A DNA stretch of 6,185 nucleotides, taken from assembly GCA_007127655.1 (NCBI GenBank), contig SKYX01000203.1, positions 1 to 6,185 of the forward strand, read 5' to 3'. Made by a program: the position numbers and the translations under genes. This document shows, piece by piece, positions 5,985 through 6,185 of this stretch. The notes under the pieces were generated by a model that was given only the letters and a program-made list of their open reading frames with translations, was not told the origin of the DNA and did not search any database. Each line of letters begins with the position of its first letter. Within the stretch, counting starts at the first letter, position 1. Source of the DNA: Desulfonatronum sp. Lineage in GTDB: Bacteria; Desulfobacterota; Desulfovibrionia; Desulfovibrionales; Desulfonatronaceae.

Positions 5985-6028
5985 GAATTGCTCTCCTTTC
6001 CGTGAAATAAAGATGTAAAAAACATAGT

Positions 6029-6057
6029 AATCTATGGACTGGGTACGCCGCTGTCAA
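6029..6057 (-). promoter_or_regulatory. Sigma-70-type promoter of the 119-residue gene
   Basis: On the minus strand a perfect -35 TTGACA (6057-6052) is followed by a 17-base spacer and TAGATT (6034-6029), a 4/6 match to the -10. Transcription would begin near 6022, giving a leader of about 38 bases with a T-run (TTTTTT, 6021-6016) and the ribosome binding site. Order, spacing and strand all agree with the gene at 5625-5984. Confidence 0.7.
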
Positions 6058-6097
6058 GGAATGATGGAAGATCAACAGGGGGGATTCGTTCTCATCA

Positions 6098-6145
6098 AAA
6101 TCCAAATCGCGATCCAAATCGAAATCGAAATCGGAATTGGTATTG
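6098..6145. repeat. Degenerate hexanucleotide tandem repeat (AAATCG)
   Basis: Eight units keep a strict 6-base register: AAATCC, AAATCG, CGATCC, AAATCG, AAATCG, AAATCG, GAATTG, GTATTG. The reverse complement is CGATTT. The tract lies upstream of the promoter of the small gene, in an otherwise geneless region. Similar CGATTT-type tracts are, from memory, scattered between genes in various bacterial genomes; I did not search. Function unknown. Confidence 0.8.
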
Positions 6146-6157
6146 GAAAATACTGTG

Positions 6158-6180
6158 CATCACCCCGTGATGACGTCATC
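6158..6180. repeat. Two overlapping inverted repeats at the right edge
   Basis: CATCAC-CCC-GTGATG (6158-6172) is a perfect 6-bp inverted repeat, and GATGACGTCATC (6169-6180) is a perfect 12-base palindrome overlapping it by four bases. A third small hairpin, GTATT-GGAA-AATAC, lies just before at 6140-6153. They could be an operator or part of a hairpin belonging to a gene beyond the window. No coding frame is supported here. Confidence 0.5.
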
Positions 6181-6185
6181 TTCAT

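Noticed and set aside
5821..6117. Minus-strand open frame of 98 codons overlapping the small gene's start and promoter
   Set aside because: It covers the promoter and the hexanucleotide repeat, is out of frame with the well-supported 119-residue gene, and has no plausible domain.

Overview
The window looks like chromosomal DNA of a GC-rich bacterium. A sulfate-reducing deltaproteobacterium of the Desulfovibrio/Desulfomicrobium/Desulfonatronum type is my best guess. It rests on the radical SAM fusion gene, the style of the PAS sensor genes and the small neighbour gene; no rRNA or other phylogenetic marker is present, so it is inference.

Layout. (1) 1-2589, plus strand: two sensory signalling genes. 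The first is the C-terminal part of a CheB/CheR-type chemotaxis methyltransferase-PAS protein, cut by the left edge of the window. The second is a complete soluble PAS-histidine kinase of 444 residues. They are 75 bases apart and in the same reading frame, separated by one TAG codon and a four-copy 12-base repeat. They probably form one transcription unit. (2) 2590-2864: a 275-base convergent intergenic region with no credible gene. It holds an 18-base palindrome, a 52-base REP-like palindromic element, a small GC hairpin and a 7-base tandem repeat. (3) 2865-5537, minus strand: a long radical SAM protein with an N-terminal B12-binding-like region, a CxxxCxxC cluster, a second cysteine cluster and a C-terminal DUF2344 (TIGR03936-like) domain. 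The two halves are joined by a low-complexity linker whose coding strand is a predicted G-quadruplex. (4) 5538-5624: a strong GC hairpin that looks like the terminator of the next gene. (5) 5625-5984, minus strand: a 119-residue protein of unknown function with an Sm-like look, with a good ribosome binding site and a near-consensus promoter. (6) 5985-6185: its leader and promoter, then a hexanucleotide repeat tract and overlapping palindromes at the right edge, with no gene seen.

How the genes relate. The two sensor genes plausibly act in one phosphorelay or adaptation pathway, with the kinase supplying the catalytic module that the CheR-PAS protein lacks at its C-terminus. The minus-strand pair are neighbours in the same direction, but the hairpin between them suggests at least partly separate transcription. 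I see no link between the two halves of the window and no mobile-element, CRISPR or defence genes. The most notable points are the single in-frame amber codon between the sensor genes, the REP-like element that can fold two ways, the G-rich linker in the radical SAM gene, and the unassigned small Sm-like protein.
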